A DNA stretch of 24,860 nt from assembly GCA_023263235.1 (NCBI GenBank), contig JALQXE010000006.1, positions 1-24,860 of the forward strand, written 5' to 3'. Positions 6,627-14,031 of this stretch are shown one piece after another. Each line of letters starts with the position of its first letter. Position 1 is the stretch's first letter. The DNA is from Sediminibacterium sp. (GTDB lineage Bacteria > Bacteroidota > Bacteroidia > Chitinophagales > Chitinophagaceae). Both the position numbers and the translations under genes were made by a program. The notes beneath the pieces are model-generated. The model saw nothing but the letters and a program-made list of their open reading frames with translations. It ran no database searches and was not told where the DNA came from.

Positions 6627-8360
6627 ATGAATATGAAAAAGACTACAACCTTACTGTATTTTTTATTTTTGATTTCTAATTGTTTTGGGCAAACTGCAGA
6701 AGAGTGGAAAAATAAAGGAAAGGAAAAATTAGATGCAAAGGAGTATGCCGCAGCTGTGAATTATCTTGGCAAATCAATACTAATAGATTCAAATGATACT
6801 GAATCATATTTATATAGATCTGAAGCAAACATGAATCTAGAAAAATACAACGAAGCACTTTTAGATGTGAATAAAGTATTATTCAGAGACAAGCAATCAC
6901 CTATTGCTAATTATAGAATGGGACGGATAAAATATATTTTTGAAGATTATAAAGTTGCAATTGAATATTTTAATAAATGTATTGAATTAGGACTTTACGT
7001 GCCAAAGTCATTTTATTGGAGGGGTCTTTCAAAAGCCATGATTCGTGACTCAATAGGAAGTGTCGATGATTATAATAAAGCTATAGAAATTACACCTTCA
7101 GATTTTGAATCTTACTATTTTAGGGGTCGAACATTTGATGCTTTAAATAAATTTAAAGAAGCAATTACTGAATTTGATAAATCAATCGAACTTAAACCCA
7201 AAGAGGCCTTTTTATATTCAGAAAGGGGGGATATAAACCGTAAATTAAATAAATTTGAAGAAGCAATTGGAGATTATTCAAAGAATATAGAACTTGAACC
7301 TAAAAACGATTACTCATATTTAGCTAGGGGCCTTTCAAAATATTTTCTTCAAGATTACAGAGGCGCTATAATTGATTTAAATAAAAATATTGAATTTAAT
7401 CCTAAGTCACTATATGGATATTATTACAGGGGTTGTGCAAAATACTATCTAAAAAATTACATCGAATCAAAATTAGATATAAATAAAGTCCTTGAACTAG
7501 ATACATTGTTCTTAGACGCTTATTATTATAGGGCACTTTTGAAAATGAGTACAAATAAATATAAAGAAGCGCTAGTAGATTTATCAAAAATAATTTTTAG
7601 CAATACAAATAGCGCTGAAGTATATAATTTGAGTGGATATATCAAAAATTTACAAAATGACTATGTAGGCGCAGAATTAGATTTAAATAAATCTATTGAA
7701 ATAGACAATAAAAATCCTAGGTCATTGTTACAAAGAGGTGTGATATATTTTAATTTAAAAAAATACGAAGAGTCAAGAAAAGACTTAAATAAATCATTGG
7801 AAATTGAACCAGGTAGTGCATATGGATATTTATTAAGAGGTCAATCAAATTTAGAATTAGAAAATTATTCTGATGCAATAAAAGATTTTAATAAATCAAT
7901 TGAATTAGACAATACTAATGTATTTGCTTACTATTTAAGAGGTAAGGCAAGCTATTTTTTAGATAATGACGAAGAAGCTATTGAAGATTTTAATAGAGCA
8001 TTACAAGCAAACCCCAAATATACAGATATATACTATATGAGAGGATTTTCAAAATACAATTTGAGTCTTTTTTCTGAAGCATTAACAGATTTCAATAAAG
8101 CAGTCCAGTTTAATCAAAAAGATGAAAATGCATATTACATGAGAGGTGCAACTAAATATGAGTTGAAAAATTATAAAGAAGCATTAATTGATTTAAATAA
8201 AGCAATTGAAATTGATCCAAAATACGCAGATGCAATTTATTACAGAGGAATGACTAAAATTTTATTAGGCTTAACAAATAGTGGCTGTTTAGATCTCAGT
8301 AAGGCCGGAGAATTAGGTTACAAAGAAGCTTATGAAATGATAAAGAAATACTGTAAATAA
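6627..8360 (+). CDS. Secreted tetratricopeptide-repeat protein (second of a tandem pair)
   Basis: A 577-residue protein with a signal peptide (MKKTTTLLYFLFLISNCFGQ after an optional M-N extension; the ATG at 6633 is an equally good start). About fifteen consecutive TPR units fill residues 25-560, each near 34 residues with the consensus 'Y..AI.DF.KSIEL.P....Y..RG'. Unlike the first paralog, the array is nearly uninterrupted. It ends 'SGCLDLSKAGELGYKEAYEMIKKYCK', sharing two cysteines and a YCK terminus with its neighbour. The intergenic gap is 80 nt, so the genes may be co-transcribed or separately driven. No enzyme domain is seen; the binding partner is unknown. Confidence 0.85.
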   Translation: MNMKKTTTLLYFLFLISNCFGQTAEEWKNKGKEKLDAKEYAAAVNYLGKSILIDSNDTESYLYRSEANMNLEKYNEALLDVNKVLFRDKQSPIANYRMGRIKYIFEDYKVAIEYFNKCIELGLYVPKSFYWRGLSKAMIRDSIGSVDDYNKAIEITPSDFESYYFRGRTFDALNKFKEAITEFDKSIELKPKEAFLYSERGDINRKLNKFEEAIGDYSKNIELEPKNDYSYLARGLSKYFLQDYRGAIIDLNKNIEFNPKSLYGYYYRGCAKYYLKNYIESKLDINKVLELDTLFLDAYYYRALLKMSTNKYKEALVDLSKIIFSNTNSAEVYNLSGYIKNLQNDYVGAELDLNKSIEIDNKNPRSLLQRGVIYFNLKKYEESRKDLNKSLEIEPGSAYGYLLRGQSNLELENYSDAIKDFNKSIELDNTNVFAYYLRGKASYFLDNDEEAIEDFNRALQANPKYTDIYYMRGFSKYNLSLFSEALTDFNKAVQFNQKDENAYYMRGATKYELKNYKEALIDLNKAIEIDPKYADAIYYRGMTKILLGLTNSGCLDLSKAGELGYKEAYEMIKKYCK

Positions 8361-8392
8361 TTATTTCGTAAAATAAAGATAGAAGTCACTTC

Positions 8393-8415
8393 AAAATTGA
8401 ACAATTTTTTTATTT
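8393..8415 (+). terminator. Weak terminator-like hairpin after the TPR genes
   Basis: AAAATTG (8393-8399) and CAATTTT (8402-8408) form an AT-rich stem with a very small loop (or AAAATT/AATTTT around GAAC), followed by more T. It is thermodynamically weak, but it lies 33 nt after the second TPR stop and before the convergent DUF1566-type pseudogene. Confidence 0.35.
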
Positions 8416-8426
8416 CGACCGTTTTT

Positions 8427-8831
8427 CTATTTACCTCGATAAGCTATATCTCTTACTGGTCTTACATTAAGATTAAGTTGATATGTAATAGCAAAATCAT
8501 AATGTCCATTGTCAAATCTTACATAATATGCTTGCCCATCAGGGTCGGCTGGGTAATCATCGGCAGACCAGTAATAAAGTAGTTCCGCCTCTTCATCTTC
8601 TTAAATTTCTGAAATAAATTCTCCTATTATATCTCTATGTTTGTACATTTTCTTTGATTCTTTTAAAGTGGGTAACCTCCAGCCCTCTCCAAGTGAATCG
8701 CATACCGCACAAGCATCTTCCCAAGTCATATTCATAGGTATGTCAAATTGAGCAATCTCAATGTTATCAAATTTTTTTGGCTTACCTATAGCGTCCAGAT
8801 ATTCCTTAGGAGGTTTCCTAGAAAATAGCAC
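8427..8831 (-). pseudogene. DUF1566/Fibrobacter-type (Lcl C-terminal) protein interrupted by in-frame TAA
   Basis: From a GTG at 8831 the frame encodes 76 residues, including 'TWEDACAVCDSLGEGWRLPTLKE', the hallmark N-terminal half of the DUF1566 fold. A TAA at 8601-8603 stops it after GEFISEI. The same frame continues without shift for 57 codons: EDEEAELLYYWSADDYPADP, then a segment ending LNVRPVRDIAYRGK, then TAG at 8427-8429. YYWS and the terminal VRPVR are the hallmarks of the C-terminal half of the same domain. A single nonsense change therefore separates two halves of one domain. The upstream frame is open to a stop at 8889-8891 with no ATG, so the N-terminus may also be truncated. These domains usually sit in secreted or surface proteins. 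A sequencing error or stop readthrough are the alternatives to a true pseudogene. Confidence 0.7.
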
Positions 8832-9038
8832 CTCAAAAATAAAGTTGATGTTAGAAACTAGAAATCTCGGAATACAATTATAATTTTTTTAGATTTTGCA
8901 TTTATATTTTAATGATTGTTAAATATCTATCTATTATTCACATTCTCATAAAAATTCAATCACGCCTAAACTTGTTTGTATTTATCACAAGGAGTATAAA
9001 TATAATTAAAACATTGAATTATATTTAATTAATATACA

Positions 9039-9067
9039 TTATTAGATTTTCGATCTAATAAATTTTT
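9039..9067 (+). terminator. Orphan hairpin plus T-tract in the intergenic gap
   Basis: TTATTAGAT (9039-9047) and ATCTAATAA (9053-9061) are perfect 9-bp arms around TTTCG, followed by TTTTT at 9063-9067. It has terminator form, but the nearest upstream plus-strand gene ends about 680 nt earlier. It may end an unannotated small transcript or may be regulatory. Confidence 0.35.
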
Positions 9068-9194
9068 AAATAATTGATAATCAATATTATATAAATTTTT
9101 AAAAGAGACGCATATTAGAAATAATGTAAATTTTTTATGAATTAATAGGCTGTTTTAATGTTATATAATATTCCAATTTATGCCCTCATTTCAA

Positions 9195-9202
9195 TAAATT
9201 TG
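9195..9202 (+). promoter_or_regulatory. Bacteroidota -7 box TAAATTTG upstream of NHL-led operon
   Basis: Exact match to TAnnTTTG, the -7 element of the Bacteroidota primary sigma factor, 29 nt before the ATG at 9232. No clear TTTG -33 partner is present at the usual distance, so support is partial. Confidence 0.45.
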
Positions 9203-9231
9203 GTAAGGCCTTAACGATTGCCTGCAATACC

Positions 9232-10257
9232 ATGAAAAGAAGAACCTTTTTGAAAGACAGCGCCATGTCCAGCATGGGCATTTTCATTACAAGCAAATTT
9301 AATATGAACCCAACTACACCCGTGTATGGACATAACCATATGAAATATACCCTCGATACTCAATGGGGTACTTTAAACGCAGACCAAACACCCGTGAATG
9401 ATTGTCATGAAATGATACAGGATAGCAAAGGTCGTATTGTATTGTTAACTAATGAAACAAAAAACAATATCATTGTTTACAATAAGAGTGGTAAACTTTT
9501 AGAAACCTGGGGACACGATTTTCCGGGCGCTCATGGATTAACGGTGCAGCATGATGGCAAAAATGATTATTTATTTATTACCGACACCAATAAACATCAG
9601 GTGTACAAAACAACCATAAATGGTAAAATAATTTTTACGATTGATGCACCAAAAGATGTTCCAGCGTATGCAAAACCAGAAGCATTTGTTCCAACCGAAA
9701 CAACCGTTTTAGAAAACGGAGAATTTTATATAGCCGATGGATATGGCGCACAGCATATTATGCATTATGATGAAAAAGGAAATTTAAAAAATGTATTTGG
9801 TGGCCGAGGGGAAGGTGATGCACATTTTGACAACGCGCATGGTATTTGTGTTGACACACGCAATGGCAAGCCTACGCTGATTATTACGGATCGTACCCGA
9901 AACGCATTTAAGCGTTTTAGCATGGACGGAAAATTAATAGAGGTTATTCATTTGCCAGGCGCATGTATGTGTCGTCCTGTGATTAAAGGCGATTGTTTAT
10001 ATGCAGCAGTTCTGCGTTCACCTAATTTAGATACAGAACATACTGGATTCGTTACCATATTAGACAAAAACAACAAAGTGGTTTCTAATTTAGGTGGAAG
10101 CGAACCAACTTATGTGAATGGAAAATTACAAGCCATGTCGCAAACTGAAAAAATATTAAATCATCCGCATGATGTATGCGTAGACGACGATGGAAATATT
10201 TATGTTGCACAATGGGCTTCGGGAAAAGTATATCCTTATAAATTTTCAAAAGTATAG
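9232..10257 (+). CDS. Tat-exported NHL-repeat beta-propeller protein
   Basis: A 341-residue protein starting MKRRTFLKDSAM, a twin-arginine-like leader. The body is made of NHL-type blades: 'NDCHEMIQDSKGRIVLLTNE', 'GAHGLTVQHDGKNDYLFITD', 'NAHGICVDTRNGKPTLIITD' and 'HPHDVCVDDDGNIYVAQW'. This pattern of 'HG/HD...D..G..YV.D' fits a six-bladed propeller of the peptidyl-amidating-lyase/NHL superfamily. A CxCxC-like 'ACMCRP' occurs in one blade. It is the first gene of a four-gene operon (gaps of 2, 3 and 1 nt). NHL proteins of this sort often accompany PSCyt/DUF1553 proteins. The activity is unknown; it could be a lyase or a non-catalytic scaffold. Confidence 0.82.
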   Translation: MKRRTFLKDSAMSSMGIFITSKFNMNPTTPVYGHNHMKYTLDTQWGTLNADQTPVNDCHEMIQDSKGRIVLLTNETKNNIIVYNKSGKLLETWGHDFPGAHGLTVQHDGKNDYLFITDTNKHQVYKTTINGKIIFTIDAPKDVPAYAKPEAFVPTETTVLENGEFYIADGYGAQHIMHYDEKGNLKNVFGGRGEGDAHFDNAHGICVDTRNGKPTLIITDRTRNAFKRFSMDGKLIEVIHLPGACMCRPVIKGDCLYAAVLRSPNLDTEHTGFVTILDKNNKVVSNLGGSEPTYVNGKLQAMSQTEKILNHPHDVCVDDDGNIYVAQWASGKVYPYKFSKV

Positions 10258-10259
10258 TA

Positions 10260-12581
10260 GTGATCTTTTTTAAAAAATATAAACTAAGTTTTGTACTCAT
10301 CGTCATTTTGGCACTGGTGGGAGGCATTAGCGTGTTTTTATGGATGAATAATGCCAAAGCAAAAAAACCTATCTCTTATAACAAAGACATTCGTCCAATA
10401 TTATCGGATAAGTGTTTTTCATGTCATGGTCCTGATGTTAATAAAATGAAAGCGGGTTTAAGATTGGATTTACCTGAAAGAGCATACGCCGAACTACCCA
10501 ACAACAAAGGGCATTTTGCCATTGTACCTGGCAGCCCTGAAAAAAGTGAACTCATAAGAAGGATTGAGTCCACCGATCCAAATGTAGTAATGCCACAACC
10601 CGAAAGCCATTTGGGTAGATTAACCCCCGAAGAAATTAATTTATTTAAACAATGGATAAAGGAAGGGGCTAAATATGAAAAGCATTGGGCCTTTGTTGCT
10701 CCTAAAAAATCGGCACTTCCAAAAGTGAGCAGTAAAAGTTGGGTGAAAAATGAGATAGATTATTTTATTGCAGAAAAAATGGAAGAAAAAGGATTAGAAC
10801 CTAATGAAGAGGCTGAAAAAGAAAACTTAATCAAACGCGCCTATATTGATTTAAATGGATTACCACCTGCTTATGTGGAACTGCAATCTTGGATGAATAA
10901 TAAGAGTGAAAATTGGTATGCCTTATTAATTGATCAACTCATGAACAAACCGGCTTATGGTGAAAAAATGTCGGTATTGTGGTTGGACCTTGCAAGATAT
11001 TCTGACTCTTATGGATACCAAGATGATAATATTAGAACTCAATGGCCTTGGAGAGATTGGGTAATTAATGCATTTAATAAAAATATGCATTACGACGAAT
11101 TTTTAAAACAACAAATTGCAGGAGATCTCATGCCCAACAGTAATAAGGAAACTGTTTTAGCAACCGCATTTTGGAGAAACCATAAATACACCGAAGAAGG
11201 TGGAGTGATTGAAGAAGAATACAGAGTCACTAATAATATTGATAAAACAAGAACCTATGGCAAAGCCATATTAGGTGTGACAATTGAATGTGCGCAATGT
11301 CACGATCATAAATACGATCCATTCTCTGCTAAAGATTATTATCAATTGTATGGCTTCTTTAATATAAGTAAAGAAAAAGGATATGAAGGAGACGTAAGTA
11401 TTTCAACACCTGCTAAAACACCAAAGCTGTTTATAAGCGCCGAGGATAGAAAAAATTTATTAACCTACATCAATACCAAAGACACCAATCAATTAGAAGT
11501 ATCCGTGATGGGTGATACGGTAAGACCAACCTATATTTTAAGTAGAGGTAGATACGATGCACCTGCTGCCGAAGTAAAGCCAGCAGCATTAAACTCAGTA
11601 ATGCCATTTGATACTACTCAATATGAAAGAAATCGTTTAGGATTGGCTAAATGGACAGTTGATAAAAAGAATCCATTAACAGCACGCGTATTTGTAAATT
11701 TTGTTTGGCAGGATATTTTTGGAAAGGGATTGGTAAAAACTTCTGGTGATTTTGGTTTACAAGGCGAACTTCCCACCCACCCCGAATTGTTAGATTGGTT
11801 GGCGGTTGACTTTATGGAACACAGTTGGGATATAAAATACCTGGTTAAAAAAATTATGTCTAGTGCTACCTATACACAGTCTAGTAATATTAAAAAAGAA
11901 CATTTAGAGAAAGATCCTGACAACAGTTACTATGCAAGATCGCCGCGTATTCGATTAAAAGCAGAATTCATTCGTGATTGGGTATTAAGCACAAGTGGTC
12001 TTTTAAATAATACCATTGGAGGACCTAGTGTAAAACCCTATCAACCTAAAGGTGTATGGGAAAGTACCACATCCGGCCGAGGTCAATTAGCAACCTATAA
12101 ACAGGATCATGGAGAAGCATTGTATCGAAGGGGGATGTATACTTTTATTAAACTAACAGCACCTCCTCCAAGTATGATGATGTTTGATGCAAGCAATCGA
12201 GATCAGTGCGAGGCAAAAAGAACTAGTACCAATACACCACTTCAAGCATTGAATATGCTTAATGATCCTACTGTATTAGAAGCATCAAGAGTACTTGCAC
12301 AAAAGTTAAGCAATGGAGCAGGAACAGTAGATGATAAAATCCAAAAAGCATTTGAACAGATTTTAATTAGAAAGCCAAAGTCTTTCGAAAAAGAGAAGTT
12401 AGTGGGATACTATCAAGAACAAGAAACTTATTTAAAAACCAATAAGGGACTGATTCAAAAAACATTATCAGCAGGAGAATATAAAACTGCACAAAAAGAC
12501 AAGAATGAATTAGAAGCAGCAGCGTTGATGAAAACCTGTTTGCTATTATATAATTTGGAGGAAGCCATTACTAAATCATAA
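10260..12581 (+). CDS. Planctomycete-type cytochrome protein: PSCyt1-DUF1549-DUF1553
   Basis: A 773-residue membrane-anchored, extracytoplasmic protein. An N-terminal helix (about residues 8-28) is followed by a PSCyt1 haem domain with C52-x2-C55-H56 (DKCFSCHGPD) and 'VMPQP' as possible distal Met. DUF1549 (PSCyt2) spans about 155-360, including 'WLDLARYSDSYGYQDDN' and a second CxxCH (C344-C347-H348, CAQCHDHKYDP). DUF1553 (PSD1) spans about 470-720, with 'RVFVNFVWQDIFGKGLV' and 'TNTPLQALNMLND'. Translation starts at GTG 10260, 2 nt after the upstream stop. It is paired, as usual, with a DUF1501 gene just downstream. The pair is typical of Planctomycetes and some Bacteroidota, and the biochemical function is not settled. 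A role in oxidation of carbohydrate-like substrates is inference. Confidence 0.9.
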   Translation: MIFFKKYKLSFVLIVILALVGGISVFLWMNNAKAKKPISYNKDIRPILSDKCFSCHGPDVNKMKAGLRLDLPERAYAELPNNKGHFAIVPGSPEKSELIRRIESTDPNVVMPQPESHLGRLTPEEINLFKQWIKEGAKYEKHWAFVAPKKSALPKVSSKSWVKNEIDYFIAEKMEEKGLEPNEEAEKENLIKRAYIDLNGLPPAYVELQSWMNNKSENWYALLIDQLMNKPAYGEKMSVLWLDLARYSDSYGYQDDNIRTQWPWRDWVINAFNKNMHYDEFLKQQIAGDLMPNSNKETVLATAFWRNHKYTEEGGVIEEEYRVTNNIDKTRTYGKAILGVTIECAQCHDHKYDPFSAKDYYQLYGFFNISKEKGYEGDVSISTPAKTPKLFISAEDRKNLLTYINTKDTNQLEVSVMGDTVRPTYILSRGRYDAPAAEVKPAALNSVMPFDTTQYERNRLGLAKWTVDKKNPLTARVFVNFVWQDIFGKGLVKTSGDFGLQGELPTHPELLDWLAVDFMEHSWDIKYLVKKIMSSATYTQSSNIKKEHLEKDPDNSYYARSPRIRLKAEFIRDWVLSTSGLLNNTIGGPSVKPYQPKGVWESTTSGRGQLATYKQDHGEALYRRGMYTFIKLTAPPPSMMMFDASNRDQCEAKRTSTNTPLQALNMLNDPTVLEASRVLAQKLSNGAGTVDDKIQKAFEQILIRKPKSFEKEKLVGYYQEQETYLKTNKGLIQKTLSAGEYKTAQKDKNELEAAALMKTCLLLYNLEEAITKS

Positions 12582-12584
12582 GGC

Positions 12585-14030
12585 ATGAAAGAATTTATAG
12601 AGCACGGGTTAAATCAAAACCGAAGAAAGTTTTTATCTAAGCTAAGTTTAGGTTTAGGCGGTATGGCTTTAGGGTCCTTAATGATCCCTGGAATATTTGA
12701 TGCAAGCAATGAAGAAGAGTTGTTTAATAATGTACTCCCCCATTTTGCACCAAAAGCAAAACGAATCATTTACTTATTTCAAAACGGCGCGCCATCCCAA
12801 CTAGATTTATTTGATTATAAGCCTATGCTGCAAAAAATGCATGGAGAGGATTTACCTGCAAGCATCAGAGGAGGTCAACGTTTAACAGGCATGACGGCCA
12901 ATCAAACAAAATTTCCATTAGCTGGCACACGCTTTAATTTTACACAGAATCAAAACACAGGTGCTTACTTTAGTGAGACCATCCCACATATAGCTAGTAT
13001 TAGTGATGATTTATGTATCATAAGAACCTTATATACCGAAGCCATCAACCATGATCCAGCACTTACCTTCTTTCAAACAGGCGCACAAGTAGGAAACCGT
13101 CCCAGTATGGGTTCATGGATCAGTTATGGATTAGGAAGTGAAAATAAAAATTTACCGGCTTATACGGTATTATTGAGTAAGGGTAAAGGAAATGGCCAAG
13201 GGGTATATTCAAAATTATGGAACAACGGATTTTTAGATTCCATACACCAAGGTGTTCAATTTAGTAGTGGCGAGGAGCCAGTAAAATATTTGAGTGACCC
13301 GGAATTTATAGACCGTGCCGATAAAAGAAAAATGCTAGATGAATTATCGGCTTTAAATGAAGCATCTTATAAAGAAATTGGAGACCCCGAAATAGTTACA
13401 AAAATTCAACAATACGAATTGGCTTATCGTATGCAAATGGAAGTACCAGAAGTTACTTCCTTACAAAATGAACCAGAGTCCATTGTAAAAATGTATGGAC
13501 CAGATTGTTTATTGCCTGGTACTTATGCAGCCAATTGCTTACTAGCGCGCAAATTATCTGAAAGTGGTGTTCGTTTTGTACAACTATACCATCAGGGTTG
13601 GGACGGACATAATAATTTACCCAATGAACTTATTGGACAATGTAAGGATGTGGATCAACCATCGGCTGCATTAATTAAGGACTTGAAACAAAGAGGTTTA
13701 TTGGACGAAACACTAGTAATATGGGGAGGGGAATTTGGAAGAACAAACTATTGTCAAGGTGAACTAACCAAAGACAACTATGGAAGAGACCATCATCCAA
13801 GATGTTTTACCATATGGATGGCGGGTGGTGGTGTTAAACCAGGTGTATATGGCGAAACAGATGAGTTTGGTTATAATATTAATTCACTTCCAGTGCATGT
13901 GCATGATTTTCATGCAACGGTAATGCATTTAATGGGTGTAGACCATGAAAAATTTACGTTTAAACATTTGGGAAGACGTTATCGTTTAACCGATGTGGCT
14001 GGTAATGTTGTAAAAGAAATTATAAGCTAG
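12585..14030 (+). CDS. DUF1501 family protein, Tat-exported, sulfatase-like fold
   Basis: A 481-residue protein whose N-terminus carries NRRKFLSKLSLGLGGMALG, a twin-arginine signal. Family landmarks are 'YLFQNGAPSQLDLFDYKP' near residue 65, 'NHDPALTFFQTGAQ', 'WGGEFGRT', 'GRDHHPRCFTIWMAGGG' and the C-terminal 'LGRRYRLTDVAGNVVKEI'. DUF1501 belongs to the alkaline-phosphatase/sulfatase superfamily, but the classic sulfatase Cys/Ser activation motif is not visible. It lies 3 nt after the DUF1549/DUF1553 gene, the standard partner, and 1 nt before the next gene, so strong co-expression is expected. Family assignment is secure; substrate and catalysis are unknown. Confidence 0.92.
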   Translation: MKEFIEHGLNQNRRKFLSKLSLGLGGMALGSLMIPGIFDASNEEELFNNVLPHFAPKAKRIIYLFQNGAPSQLDLFDYKPMLQKMHGEDLPASIRGGQRLTGMTANQTKFPLAGTRFNFTQNQNTGAYFSETIPHIASISDDLCIIRTLYTEAINHDPALTFFQTGAQVGNRPSMGSWISYGLGSENKNLPAYTVLLSKGKGNGQGVYSKLWNNGFLDSIHQGVQFSSGEEPVKYLSDPEFIDRADKRKMLDELSALNEASYKEIGDPEIVTKIQQYELAYRMQMEVPEVTSLQNEPESIVKMYGPDCLLPGTYAANCLLARKLSESGVRFVQLYHQGWDGHNNLPNELIGQCKDVDQPSAALIKDLKQRGLLDETLVIWGGEFGRTNYCQGELTKDNYGRDHHPRCFTIWMAGGGVKPGVYGETDEFGYNINSLPVHVHDFHATVMHLMGVDHEKFTFKHLGRRYRLTDVAGNVVKEIIS

Positions 14031-14031
14031 G

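Larger units (their letters stand above)
8832..9231. other. 400-nt AT-rich gene-free gap with hairpin and short repeats
   Basis: No convincing coding frame was found. Three things stand out: a 9-bp hairpin at 9039-9061, a 13-nt direct repeat ATAAATTTTTAAA at 9058-9070 and 9091-9103, and a small palindrome ATTGATAATCAAT at 9073-9085 between the two copies. The 3' end carries the probable promoter of the following operon. Confidence 0.5.

Noticed and set aside
8397..8582. 61-aa plus-strand open frame
   Set aside because: Antisense to the second half of the DUF1566-type pseudogene; no start context or family.
4964..9231. Integrated element using the tRNA 3' end as attachment site
   Set aside because: No integrase gene and no second copy of the T-arm sequence seen downstream within the window.
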